From: Pirellula sp.
Lineage (GTDB): Bacteria > Planctomycetota > Planctomycetia > Pirellulales > Pirellulaceae
Length of the DNA stretch: 38,505 nt
Assembly (NCBI GenBank): GCA_021736575.1
Contig: JAIPFP010000030.1
Span: forward strand, 1 to 38,505
Direction: 5' to 3'
Position 1 is the first letter of the stretch. The number at the start of each line of letters is the position of its first letter. Under the pieces are notes generated by a model, which searched no databases, had not been told where the DNA came from, and saw only the letters and a list, made by a program, of their open reading frames with translations. The translations under genes were made by a program, and so were the position numbers. This document shows positions 16,759 through 24,590 of the stretch, piece after piece.

Positions 16759-17199
16759 ATGAATCGTACAATTGTTTCTGCGGCCATGGTTATTCCCGCT
16801 GCTTTGGTTGTTTCGCTTGCTTTTGGTGCGATGCAACAAAGCGGGAACCAACAAAAAGTCAAGGATGCGTCCAGTTTAGACCCATTCATGCAATTAAAAC
16901 TCGTGCACTCCAAAGACATTTTGGAGGGACTTGCGACGGAAGATTTTGAGATGATCGCCAAGGGGGCGCAGTCGCTCACAGCGTTGAGCCTGGAGAGTAG
17001 CTGGAATGTCTACACCACCGAAAAATACCTACAGCAAAGCTCCGATTTTCGACAATCGCTGAAAATCATCAAGGAAGGTGCTCACGAGAAAAATATCGAT
17101 CGAGCGGCTTTGGGTTATCTCAACATGACCGTTCAGTGTCTAGAGTGCCATCGCTACCTGAAAACGACGCAAGCGACCGACAAAAATCTCGTCAAATAG
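16759..17199 (+). CDS. Small exported c-type cytochrome, c'-like
   Basis: A 146-residue protein with a signal peptide (VSAAMVIPAALVVSLAFGA) and a single haem-c site near the C-terminus, Cys127-Leu-Glu-Cys130-His131 (VQCLECHRYLK). The body is helical: MQLKLVHSKDILEGLATEDFEMIAKGAQSLTALS, then SSDFRQSLKIIKEGAHEKN, then ALGYLNMTVQCLECH. This four-helix layout with the haem motif on the last helix is that of cytochrome c'/c556-type proteins. Cytochromes c' bind NO or CO or carry electrons in the periplasm; the actual role here is unknown. It follows a sigma-54-type promoter and precedes the metal ATPase by 108 bases on the same strand. AAAGGG about ten bases before the ATG may serve as ribosome binding site. 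Confidence 0.82.
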   Translation: MNRTIVSAAMVIPAALVVSLAFGAMQQSGNQQKVKDASSLDPFMQLKLVHSKDILEGLATEDFEMIAKGAQSLTALSLESSWNVYTTEKYLQQSSDFRQSLKIIKEGAHEKNIDRAALGYLNMTVQCLECHRYLKTTQATDKNLVK

Positions 17200-17260
17200 A
17201 GAGACGGCGGAGTCGCCGCATACCCTTGCCATTTTCGTCGGCATGTGAGATTCTTCTGAA

Positions 17261-17274
17261 TCAACACGTGTTGA
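17261..17274. promoter_or_regulatory. Perfect 14-bp palindrome, candidate operator
   Basis: TCAACACGTGTTGA lies 33 bases before the ATPase start codon. It is flanked by a further inverted pair, TTTCGTC (17233-17239) and GACGAAA (17273-17279). A small hairpin CGGCG-GAGT-CGCCG (17205-17218) follows the cytochrome stop codon. A dimeric regulator site is plausible but no regulator gene is adjacent. Confidence 0.4.
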
Positions 17275-17307
17275 CGAAACGCTTTTCATGATTGAGCAAG
17301 GAATCCA

Positions 17308-19290
17308 ATGGATTCAAGACGGACCGACAGTACTGAATCCGCAGCCAAAAAAATGACATCCTTCAACGCATCGACGCCACCTGTGGCGAGTGCAGTTGCC
17401 ACGACCGCCTGCGCCGTGCTTGGCGTGACGGGTGCCATTTTGCATCAAATGACGTTTTCGTCCGCTCAGCTTTGGTCCATTGCGGCGTGCATGGGTGCCT
17501 ACGTGGCGGGCGGCTACGGGCCGACTTTGAATGCGTTTGTTTCTCTCTTGAACAAGAAACTGAACGTTGACTTGTTGATGGTGATCGCGGCTATCGGCGC
17601 AGCGATCATCGGCGACTGGATCGAAGGGGTCGTGTTGCTGTTCTTGTTTTCATTGAGTGGAACACTTGAAGCTTTCGCAATTTTTCGAACCAATCAATCG
17701 ATCGAATCGCTGGTGCAGCTTCGTCCTCGTGAAGCGTGGCTGGTGCTAGGTGGGAACAGAGAAGACAAGCGAATCCCGGTTGAGTCGCTTCAGATCGATG
17801 ACGTGATCCGGATCCGGTCCGGAGAGCGTTTTTCGGTGGACGGTGTTGTCACGGAAGGAGAGACATGGGTGGACGAAGCCACGTTGACAGGCGAAAGTGA
17901 ACTTATTCATAAGCAGGTCGGCGATCAGGTGTTTTCCGGAACGATCAATGGGCCGGGAAGCGTACTTGTTCGAATGACCAAAGCCGTCAACGATACGACC
18001 TTGGAACGAATTGTTCACATGGTACAGGAGGCTCAATCGCAGAAAACTCCTGCCCAGCGATTGGTCGAATCTTGGCAGCAACCCTATGTCATCGGAGTTC
18101 TAACGGCCGCAAGTTTGGTTTTTTTTGGTGCCCGTATCATCCATACTTCCAGCTGGTACGACGCTTTCTATCACTCGATGGTATTGCTCGTGGCGGCATC
18201 CCCTTGCGCGGTCGTCGTGGGAGCGCCGGCTGTTTTGCTTTCCGCCATTGCCCGAGCCGGCCGACAGGGTGTGCTTTTTAAGGGTGGCGTGCATCTCGAA
18301 TCTTTGGGAACGGTCGACACCATCGCGTTTGACAAAACTGGGACCGTAACCTTAGGTAAGCCAAGTGTCACAGAAATTTGGACTCCGGCGGGAATCGATC
18401 AATCGAAATTGCTTGGTTTGGCGGCAACGGTAGAACATAAAAGCGAACATCCCCTCGGAATCCCTGTGATCGCAGAAGCTCGCTCTCGTCAAATAGCCAT
18501 TTCCGAGGAGCCCATCGACGACTTTCATAGTCACACAGGCTTAGGCATTCACGCTCGTGTCGGTGGAACATGGGTCGGAGTGGGCCGCGAAGGGCTTTTC
18601 GCATCGCATGAGATCGGTATCCCACAATCGATCGTTGAGCAATCGCAGCGCATCCGCGAACGGGGCGAAACATCGCTCATGGTGATCACCGATGATCCCT
18701 TGCTGTTCGGTGTTATTGCAGTAGCGGATCAACTTCGGCCTGAAGCGACTGCGACCATGGTGACACTTAAGAAACTTGGTATCAAAACTCTTGTTATGCT
18801 AACCGGAGATCATGAACGGGTCGCAAAATCCATAGCCCAAACACTGTGTATTGACGAGGTGCGAGCAGGCCTTTTGCCGGATCAAAAGGTGATCGAGCTT
18901 ACTCGGCTTGAGGATCGGGGTTCAAATGTCGCGATGGTAGGCGATGGAGTCAACGATGCACCTGCACTTGCCGCTGCTGGAGTTGGAATTGCGATGGGTG
19001 GTGCTGGTACGGATGTCGCACTGGAAGTTGCGGACGTAGTTCTCATGCGCGACGGATTGAGAGCATTGCCTTTTGCAGTTTGGATCAGTCGTCTCGCACG
19101 CAAACGTGTCAGGCAGAATATGATCTTCGCTTTTGCCATGATCGCTATTCTCGTCATTTCAACGTTTTTTAGTCTCCCTTTGTGGCTTGGCGTGCTCGGT
19201 CACGAGGGGAGCACAGTCCTAGTTGTGTTTAATGGCCTTAGAATTCTTTGGATGAAAACGCCGGATTTTGCCAAGATCGGACGTGAATGA
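17308..19290 (+). CDS. P1B-type heavy-metal-transporting ATPase, P1B-4-like (SPC motif)
   Basis: A 660-residue P-type ATPase that would pump a transition-metal ion across the inner membrane. Core motifs are intact: TGES (194-197), phosphorylation site DKTGT (Asp342), MLTGDH, and GDGVNDAP (545-552). The membrane metal motif is Ser-Pro-Cys (298-300) in AASPCAVVVGAP, not CPC, and the last helices carry HEGST (632-636). SPC with HEG(G/S)T, and no N-terminal metal-binding CxxC domain, is the signature of the P1B-4 (CoaT/CtpD-like) group, known for Co, Zn, Fe(II) or Ni export. About six transmembrane helices are visible. Copper export is therefore unlikely. The metal is inferred from class, not shown. 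Confidence 0.93.
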   Translation: MDSRRTDSTESAAKKMTSFNASTPPVASAVATTACAVLGVTGAILHQMTFSSAQLWSIAACMGAYVAGGYGPTLNAFVSLLNKKLNVDLLMVIAAIGAAIIGDWIEGVVLLFLFSLSGTLEAFAIFRTNQSIESLVQLRPREAWLVLGGNREDKRIPVESLQIDDVIRIRSGERFSVDGVVTEGETWVDEATLTGESELIHKQVGDQVFSGTINGPGSVLVRMTKAVNDTTLERIVHMVQEAQSQKTPAQRLVESWQQPYVIGVLTAASLVFFGARIIHTSSWYDAFYHSMVLLVAASPCAVVVGAPAVLLSAIARAGRQGVLFKGGVHLESLGTVDTIAFDKTGTVTLGKPSVTEIWTPAGIDQSKLLGLAATVEHKSEHPLGIPVIAEARSRQIAISEEPIDDFHSHTGLGIHARVGGTWVGVGREGLFASHEIGIPQSIVEQSQRIRERGETSLMVITDDPLLFGVIAVADQLRPEATATMVTLKKLGIKTLVMLTGDHERVAKSIAQTLCIDEVRAGLLPDQKVIELTRLEDRGSNVAMVGDGVNDAPALAAAGVGIAMGGAGTDVALEVADVVLMRDGLRALPFAVWISRLARKRVRQNMIFAFAMIAILVISTFFSLPLWLGVLGHEGSTVLVVFNGLRILWMKTPDFAKIGRE

Positions 19291-19333
19291 GCCCAACCCT
19301 CATGATGATCTATGTGCCTTTTTGTGGCTAGCC

Positions 19334-20566
19334 CTAAATGACCAAAGCCTTTTGTAGCTCGGGCGCGCTTTTGCGATCCAGGCAAGCGCCGATTTGACGG
19401 ACTGCTTGCCTCAATCGCGATTCGTTTTCGACGAGCGACATTCGCAAGTAGCCTTCGCCTACTGGACCAAAGCCAGCACCAGGGCTGACAGCCACGTTGC
19501 CGTGCTCCAGCAAATGCATGGCAAAGTCGACCGAGTTCATTTGCGATGCCCAAGGTTCGGGGATCTTGGCCCAGACGAACATGCCCGCTTTCGGAATGGT
19601 CGCCGTCCAGCCCAATCGGCGAAGCCCTTCGATTAGGACATCGCGGCGTCCTTGATAGATGATCGACTGTTTTTCGACGGTGGCTTCGGTGTCCCGCAAC
19701 GCAACAATCGCCGCGATTTGGATCGCTTGGAACATGCCGTAATCATAGTAGCCCTTGATCGTCGCAAGCCCTTTGATCATGTCGGCATTCCCCGAACAGA
19801 ATCCGACACGCCAGCCTGCCATGTTGTAGCCCTTGCTCATCGTTGTGAACTCTACTCCCACATCTTTTGCCCCAGGAGCGGATAGAAACGAAGGGGGGAC
19901 ATACCCATCGTATGCGACATCCGCGTACGCAAAATCGCTGATTACCATCAATCCATAACGTTTGGCAAGCTTGACCACGTCGACAAAAAACTCGGGCTCG
20001 ACGGTCACCGAGGAAGGGTTATGTGGATAATTAATGATAAGAAGCTTTGGGCGAGGATAAAAATGCTCGCAGGTATAAGCGATGTTGGACAGATACTTTT
20101 CCGTATTGGAAACATCCAATGCCACCACATTTCCAGAAGCGAGCACGACCGCAAACATGTGGGCAGGAAAGTACGGCGCTGGAATAATCGCCGTATCGCC
20201 TGCACCCATGAGGGCCAAACACATGTGCGAAAATCCCTCTTTCGATCCCAAGCATACGATGGTTTCGGTTTCTGGATCCAAACGAACGCCATACTTGCGA
20301 AGGTATTTGCTGGTTAGCTCGCGGCGAAGATTGAGGATACCATTGGCTTTGGAATAACCATGGTTGCCGAGATCACCGGCCGCTTCGGAAAGCTTCGCGA
20401 TGACTTGTGGATCCGGCGGGTCGGATGGATTTCCCATCCCCATGTCGATGACGTCCTGACCGGCTCGTCTTTTTTGGTAGAGCAAGGCATTGATTCGCCC
20501 AAAAAGATAGGGAGGCAGGCGGTGGACTCGAGGAGCCCACTCCACTTTGAAGTTGCTATTGGTCAT
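19334..20566 (-). CDS. Class I/II PLP aminotransferase, AlaC-like
   Basis: A 410-residue fold-type I aminotransferase that exchanges an amino group between an amino acid and a 2-oxo acid using PLP. Visible features: [14 protein letters not shown] at the N-terminus, the PLP-lysine in [16 protein letters not shown] (Lys245), the [12 protein letters not shown] loop with the conserved Asn, and [12 protein letters not shown] with the PLP-pyridine Asp211. The pattern ([28 protein letters not shown] and [16 protein letters not shown]) is closest in memory to AlaC/YfdZ-type glutamate-pyruvate transaminases; LL-diaminopimelate aminotransferase is the main alternative. It is a single gene; GAGCC...GGCTC (20605-20620) lies in its upstream region. 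Confidence 0.88.
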   Translation of the reverse strand: MTNSNFKVEWAPRVHRLPPYLFGRINALLYQKRRAGQDVIDMGMGNPSDPPDPQVIAKLSEAAGDLGNHGYSKANGILNLRRELTSKYLRKYGVRLDPETETIVCLGSKEGFSHMCLALMGAGDTAIIPAPYFPAHMFAVVLASGNVVALDVSNTEKYLSNIAYTCEHFYPRPKLLIINYPHNPSSVTVEPEFFVDVVKLAKRYGLMVISDFAYADVAYDGYVPPSFLSAPGAKDVGVEFTTMSKGYNMAGWRVGFCSGNADMIKGLATIKGYYDYGMFQAIQIAAIVALRDTEATVEKQSIIYQGRRDVLIEGLRRLGWTATIPKAGMFVWAKIPEPWASQMNSVDFAMHLLEHGNVAVSPGAGFGPVGEGYLRMSLVENESRLRQAVRQIGACLDRKSAPELQKALVI

Positions 20567-20797
20567 AAGGATTGCACAGATTCAACGCAAACGTGTTTTT
20601 CACTGAGCCAAGTTCGGCTCGCACCATAGATAGGATACGGGAGTAATGGGTTCGAATAAAGGACACTTCTCGCTGATCGCACGCATCGACGAGGTGGTAG
20701 CGTGCCAAGGCCATGGGTGTCACAAACTATTCTGTTGAGTAAATAAACAAACACCCGGATTTTTTCGCGATTGGTCGATGCAAAGAAAACGCTTACT

Positions 20798-22243
20798 TTA
20801 TTTTTGATATTCTAAGCGAAGGGTGGGAGGTGTATGGATGCTGTTGTTGCTGCCTGCAAAACCAAACACAAGCGACATAGAAGCTACCGATTGAGTCTCG
20901 CACACCAGGATCATCGTAACAATTCGATTGGTATCTTTCTTCAAGTAGTTCAAAAGTTCGTCGCTTTGAATGGAAAACGTTCCATCCTGAACCCCTTGAG
21001 GGATGATGAACTTCCCAAGCAATTGGGCCGAATTCAAATCGACCGAACCGCCCGATTCAGAACTTGCTGGAGCATTGCCCCAAACGGAATCCGCTTGCAC
21101 GCTATCCAACAAGTCATCATGAACGCCATAGATGGCCATTTTCGAGTCGATCGTCATCGACGCAAATCCCAAACCTGAAGGGATCGCGTTTAAAGTCAAC
21201 GAGGCATTCGACAGTTGGTCGCTGGGTAGTCCTGACAAATCAAACCTCATATAGGCTTTTCGATCGTAGATTCGACATTCCTGTTTCGACCATTTTACAA
21301 GCAAAATTGGCATGCCATATTGGGATTCGGATCCAGGTCGCGATTCATTGCGTTGGACCCAATAATCTGCTCCCTTCCCGACGGATGTCGGAAGATAGAT
21401 AACATTGGCTTCGTTGGGGTGGATCGGCGCTCTCTCAGACGTTCCTTGCTCAACATCAAACGAATCTGAAATGGCGCCTCGCGTCATTCGAACACCTCTT
21501 TGTCCCAATACGGTTTTTTCGACGCCCGTCGTTCGATCCTCAACATCAACCCGCCCCTCCAAAACTTGCATATTGGATTCGCCATCTGGTTGGACGCTTA
21601 CACAGAAACTGGTTCCTTGATCGGTTAAGATGGCATTAGGGGTTTCTATGACGAACCCACGAAAATGATTGCGAACGGTTGCAAGCAGTTTACCGGAGTT
21701 CAATCGACATCTTTTTCGATTAATGATTTCAAGATCCGCAGGTCCTTCAAGCTCGATAACCGCGCCCACGTCGAACCGCATTGTGACCAATCCTGCCGCC
21801 AGTTTCAAATGCCCACTGCCAATTTTCGAACCTGAATTAGTCGGTATCGAGGCTGAAATCCAACGTGTACCTGATATGGATTCGAGGCTTGCGAAGTTTT
21901 GCCTCTCGGATAGAGCCTTCCACAACAAAAAGAAAACGGTCATACCCATCAACATGGTTACCGCGATTGCGACGAGATAATTTTGAGTAAAGCGCAAATG
22001 CCGGAACGGTCCCTGATCTGTCGCTTGTTCGTTATCAGACCTCATGTTTAGCGATGGCGACGAGGAATCCGCTATGTAACTAAGTGAAGCGTTTAGCAAA
22101 CTCATGTCAACCAACTGACGCATCAACTCTGGCGATGAAGTCGCCAATTGTTCCATGCGTCGCGTTTCCTCCTCCGTCGCGCGACCGTCAATCCAAGCGT
22201 CAGCTAGCTCCTGAAACTCTTGCCTGCGGGCTGCGTCGTTCAT
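20798..22243 (-). CDS. FecR-like membrane regulator with C-terminal DNRLRE-like domain
   Basis: A 481-residue protein. Residues 1-60 form a short cytoplasmic helical region (FQELADAWIDGRATEEETRRMEQL) typical of FecR-type sigma-factor regulators. One transmembrane helix follows at about 88-109. The FecR domain comes next (about 150-265: GHLKLAAGLVTMRFDVGAVIELEGPADLEI, LNSGKLLATV, FVIETPNAILTDQGTSFCV). The C-terminal ~180 residues (RKAYMRFDLSGLPSDQLSNASLTL ... TPPTLRLEYQ) resemble the DNRLRE domain of cell-surface proteins. The start codon is three bases after the sigma-factor stop, so the two are translationally coupled. The likely role is to sense something outside and control the sigma factor. 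Confidence 0.85.
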   Translation of the reverse strand: MNDAARRQEFQELADAWIDGRATEEETRRMEQLATSSPELMRQLVDMSLLNASLSYIADSSSPSLNMRSDNEQATDQGPFRHLRFTQNYLVAIAVTMLMGMTVFFLLWKALSERQNFASLESISGTRWISASIPTNSGSKIGSGHLKLAAGLVTMRFDVGAVIELEGPADLEIINRKRCRLNSGKLLATVRNHFRGFVIETPNAILTDQGTSFCVSVQPDGESNMQVLEGRVDVEDRTTGVEKTVLGQRGVRMTRGAISDSFDVEQGTSERAPIHPNEANVIYLPTSVGKGADYWVQRNESRPGSESQYGMPILLVKWSKQECRIYDRKAYMRFDLSGLPSDQLSNASLTLNAIPSGLGFASMTIDSKMAIYGVHDDLLDSVQADSVWGNAPASSESGGSVDLNSAQLLGKFIIPQGVQDGTFSIQSDELLNYLKKDTNRIVTMILVCETQSVASMSLVFGFAGSNNSIHTPPTLRLEYQK

Positions 22244-22246
22244 CCC

Positions 22247-22786
22247 CTACGCCTCTTTTTCTATGGTTAACTTGATGCACTCCGAAAGGCTACATCGCAC
22301 TCTGCTTAGCAATCGATAAATGGCATCCGGCCCCCTCTTCATGCGGACCGCAATCTCATCAATTGCATTTCCGAAGTTGTATCGGTATCGAATCAATTCC
22401 CGATGGCGGTCTGGCAAACGTTCCAAACATTTCTCCAAAGCGCCCAATCGACGATCGAAGCTGCTTGTTTGCGAATCGAGTTCAGCAGCCAACGCGGCTA
22501 GAAACGAATCTGAGAACACAAGCCGATCACGCTGTTGCTTTTTCCGCCAAGCCCGCATCTGATTGAAGGCTACTCGGCAAGACCAAGCAGCAAAGTTACT
22601 GTTGGGCTCAAACGAATCGAATTCTCGCCACAGCACTAAATTAGTCTCTTGCTGCACGTCCTCTACTGCCGCCCGATCGCGCATCATGCTCATCAAATAA
22701 ACGAAAATTCGATGTTGGTTTTCCCCGAGCAACTGCACGAACTCCTCGATTCGGCACTCTTTCTTAGAACCCGTGGGGTCAGTCAT
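22247..22786 (-). CDS. ECF-type RNA polymerase sigma factor, planctomycete group
   Basis: A 179-residue sigma-70-family protein with only regions 2 and 4. Region 2: FVQLLGENQHRIFVYLMSMMRDRAAVEDVQQETNLVLWREF, then FAAWSCRVAFNQMRAWRKKQQRD for promoter melting and -10 contacts. Region 4: LEKCLERLPDRHRELIRYRYNFGNAIDEIAVRMKRGPDAIYRLLSRVRCSLSECI, a helix-turn-helix for the -35. ATG at 22784-22786 is preferred to a TTG nine codons upstream. The FecR-like gene follows after three bases. The regulon is unknown; the divergent DUF1559 module starts 275 bases away. Confidence 0.92.
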   Translation of the reverse strand: MTDPTGSKKECRIEEFVQLLGENQHRIFVYLMSMMRDRAAVEDVQQETNLVLWREFDSFEPNSNFAAWSCRVAFNQMRAWRKKQQRDRLVFSDSFLAALAAELDSQTSSFDRRLGALEKCLERLPDRHRELIRYRYNFGNAIDEIAVRMKRGPDAIYRLLSRVRCSLSECIKLTIEKEA

Positions 22787-23061
22787 TGGATCTTTTTTCT
22801 GACAATGGTGCAAATTGTTTCGCCGACGGTAACAACAGTCCCTATGAGCAAAAAGCTACCGCGATCCCAAACGCCCTGCGAATTGGTTCGAAAGAGCCGA
22901 AGTTTGATTTTTTGGACATCCAGATGGACGATCTTCCAAATTTATCATAAAATTTTGTCCAATTCTCTCCTTTAAAGCTCTTTAGTGCGACAAGTCGAAC
23001 CATTGAAGGACTGATGTTTGGTTTTTAGGGGATTCATTGATTCCGTTAGGGAGCACTGGTG

Positions 23062-24030
23062 ATGAGAAAAAGGCGTGGTTTTACGTTGGTCGAATTATTG
23101 GTGGTGATTGCCATCATTGGGATTCTGGTTGGGCTTTTATTGCCTGCGGTTCAAGCCGCTCGCGAGGCAGCTCGTCGAATGCAGTGCTCTAACAACGTCA
23201 AGCAGATAGCGCTGGCTTGCCACAATTACGAGGGTGCTTTTCGGAGTTTTGCAGCGGGCGGTATTGTCAGCTACACCCCGGCAGCGCTCGCAAACTTAAA
23301 CGACTCCAATTTTTGTAGGACCGGCTTGGATCGAACGCAGGCCCCTTGGACAGTACTCATCTTGCCGTTTTTAGAGGACACAAATTTATACAACCGGTTC
23401 GACTTCAATAAGAGATTTACCGGATCGTCCAATATTCCAGGCGACGCTCCAAACGCAGTTTTGTTCGGATTAAACAATGCTAAATTCCAGTGCCCATCCG
23501 ACCCGAATTCGCAATCGACGATTAACAATAGCAATTTTCTGGGTGTTCAAGGGGGTGGTCCACCGACCGGCGTGGGTGGACCACCTTGCTCCACACAATT
23601 GGCTCAACGTGTGTTCTTCAAGAGTGGTGTGATCTACGCCAACTCGAAAACTCGCATGGGTGAAATTACCGACGGCACGACAAACGTTTTTCTTATCGGC
23701 GAAAGTCGATATATGCCGACTCCAAATATGCGCTCAGACGGTTTCCACGCAGGCTGGGCATCTTCGTTGAAAGCAGATAACGCCTTCGCCGTCCCGCTAA
23801 CGTTTGCAGCCGCAGTCTTGCAAATCAATGCGCAAAGAGAATGCGGAATCGGCATCGCAGATTGCTTCAATTTTGTGAGCCGAATTTTCGGTAGCAGGCA
23901 TACCGGTGGATGCCATTTTGGGCTTTGCGATGGTTCCGTACAATTTGTGAACCAGAGCATCGACATTACAACGTATCGGCAAATGGCGAATCGCAACGAT
24001 GGATTGCCTGTCGGCGGTTCACTTGAATAG
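23062..24030 (+). CDS. DUF1559 pseudopilin-like protein
   Basis: A 322-residue member of the DUF1559 family, which is greatly expanded in planctomycetes. The N-terminus has a type IV prepilin leader and methylation motif, RRGFTLVELLVVIAIIGILVGLLLP, with the conserved Glu at mature position 5. The family block AAREAARRMQCSNNVKQIALACHNY follows. The C-terminus has the family's SRHTGGCHFGLCDGSVQFVNQSID, a predicted H-x-GG(x)-F-DGSV motif. The protein would be processed by a prepilin peptidase and sit in the envelope; its function is unknown. I chose ATG 23062, not the GTG just before it. TAGGGAG lies upstream as ribosome binding site. Confidence 0.95.
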   Translation: MRKRRGFTLVELLVVIAIIGILVGLLLPAVQAAREAARRMQCSNNVKQIALACHNYEGAFRSFAAGGIVSYTPAALANLNDSNFCRTGLDRTQAPWTVLILPFLEDTNLYNRFDFNKRFTGSSNIPGDAPNAVLFGLNNAKFQCPSDPNSQSTINNSNFLGVQGGGPPTGVGGPPCSTQLAQRVFFKSGVIYANSKTRMGEITDGTTNVFLIGESRYMPTPNMRSDGFHAGWASSLKADNAFAVPLTFAAAVLQINAQRECGIGIADCFNFVSRIFGSRHTGGCHFGLCDGSVQFVNQSIDITTYRQMANRNDGLPVGGSLE

Positions 24031-24056
24031 TGCTCGGTAAGTTGAGCACAAGTTCG

Positions 24057-24082
24057 CGATCGAGGCAATTTGCACTCGATCG
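24057..24082 (+). promoter_or_regulatory. Strong intergenic hairpin between pseudopilin and lipoprotein genes
   Basis: CGATCGAG and CTCGATCG form a perfect 8-bp stem around the loop GCAATTTGCA, which can itself fold. A second, smaller hairpin (GTGCTC/GAGCAC, 24030-24049) sits over the stop codon. There is no T-run, so it may be a processing or attenuation structure, not a classic terminator. Confidence 0.45.
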
Positions 24083-24173
24083 ATAGGTCTCTAAATTATC
24101 GATCCATTGGAACTCCCATGGTTCGACCAAATCTCTGTACTGAAGTCTTTAAACACTCTACGAAGCTTTATGC

Positions 24174-24590
24174 ATGAACAGAATTTCAAATCGAATGGCA
24201 CAGGCAGCTGCGTTGTTATCCTTGTTTGCCGTCGTTGTAGCTCAAGTGGGATGTGGCGGACGGGATGGACCAGAACGTTATTCACTCAGTGGTTCAATCA
24301 CTATGTCGGATGGGAAGCCAGTACCTGCTGGCGAAATCAACTTTGAGCCGGACCACTTGGCCGGTAACTCCGGTCCTGGTTCGATGGTGCAGATCAAGCA
24401 AGGCAAATACTCATTGCCAGCGGACCAAGGAATCGTAGGTGGCAAGTACATCGTTACGATTTCGCCATTTGACGGAGTCGCTTTTGGCGAATCGATTCAA
24501 GGCAAGCCGTTAAGCAAAGCTCAGCATGTTGAGAAAATCGATTTGCCATCCAAGAACTCGACCCACGATTTCAAAGTTACTACCAAATGA
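24174..24590 (+). CDS. Small planctomycete lipoprotein (carboxypeptidase-regulatory-like)
   Basis: A 138-residue protein with a lipoprotein signal (ALLSLFAVVVAQVGC, Cys27). The mature part, YSLSGSITMSDGKPVPAGEINFEPD ... GKYSLPADQGIVGGKYIVTISPFDG, is the beta-sandwich pattern of the short lipoproteins that regularly follow DUF1559 genes in planctomycetes. They are probably anchored to a membrane and bind a partner or ligand; no enzymatic motif is visible. Its stop codon overlaps the next gene's ATG (ATGATG), so the two are translationally coupled. Confidence 0.85.
   Translation: MNRISNRMAQAAALLSLFAVVVAQVGCGGRDGPERYSLSGSITMSDGKPVPAGEINFEPDHLAGNSGPGSMVQIKQGKYSLPADQGIVGGKYIVTISPFDGVAFGESIQGKPLSKAQHVEKIDLPSKNSTHDFKVTTK

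Noticed and set aside
17308..19290. Annotation as a copper-exporting ATPase
   Set aside because: The membrane motif is SPC, not CPC, and there is no N-terminal HMA domain, so copper specificity is unlikely.
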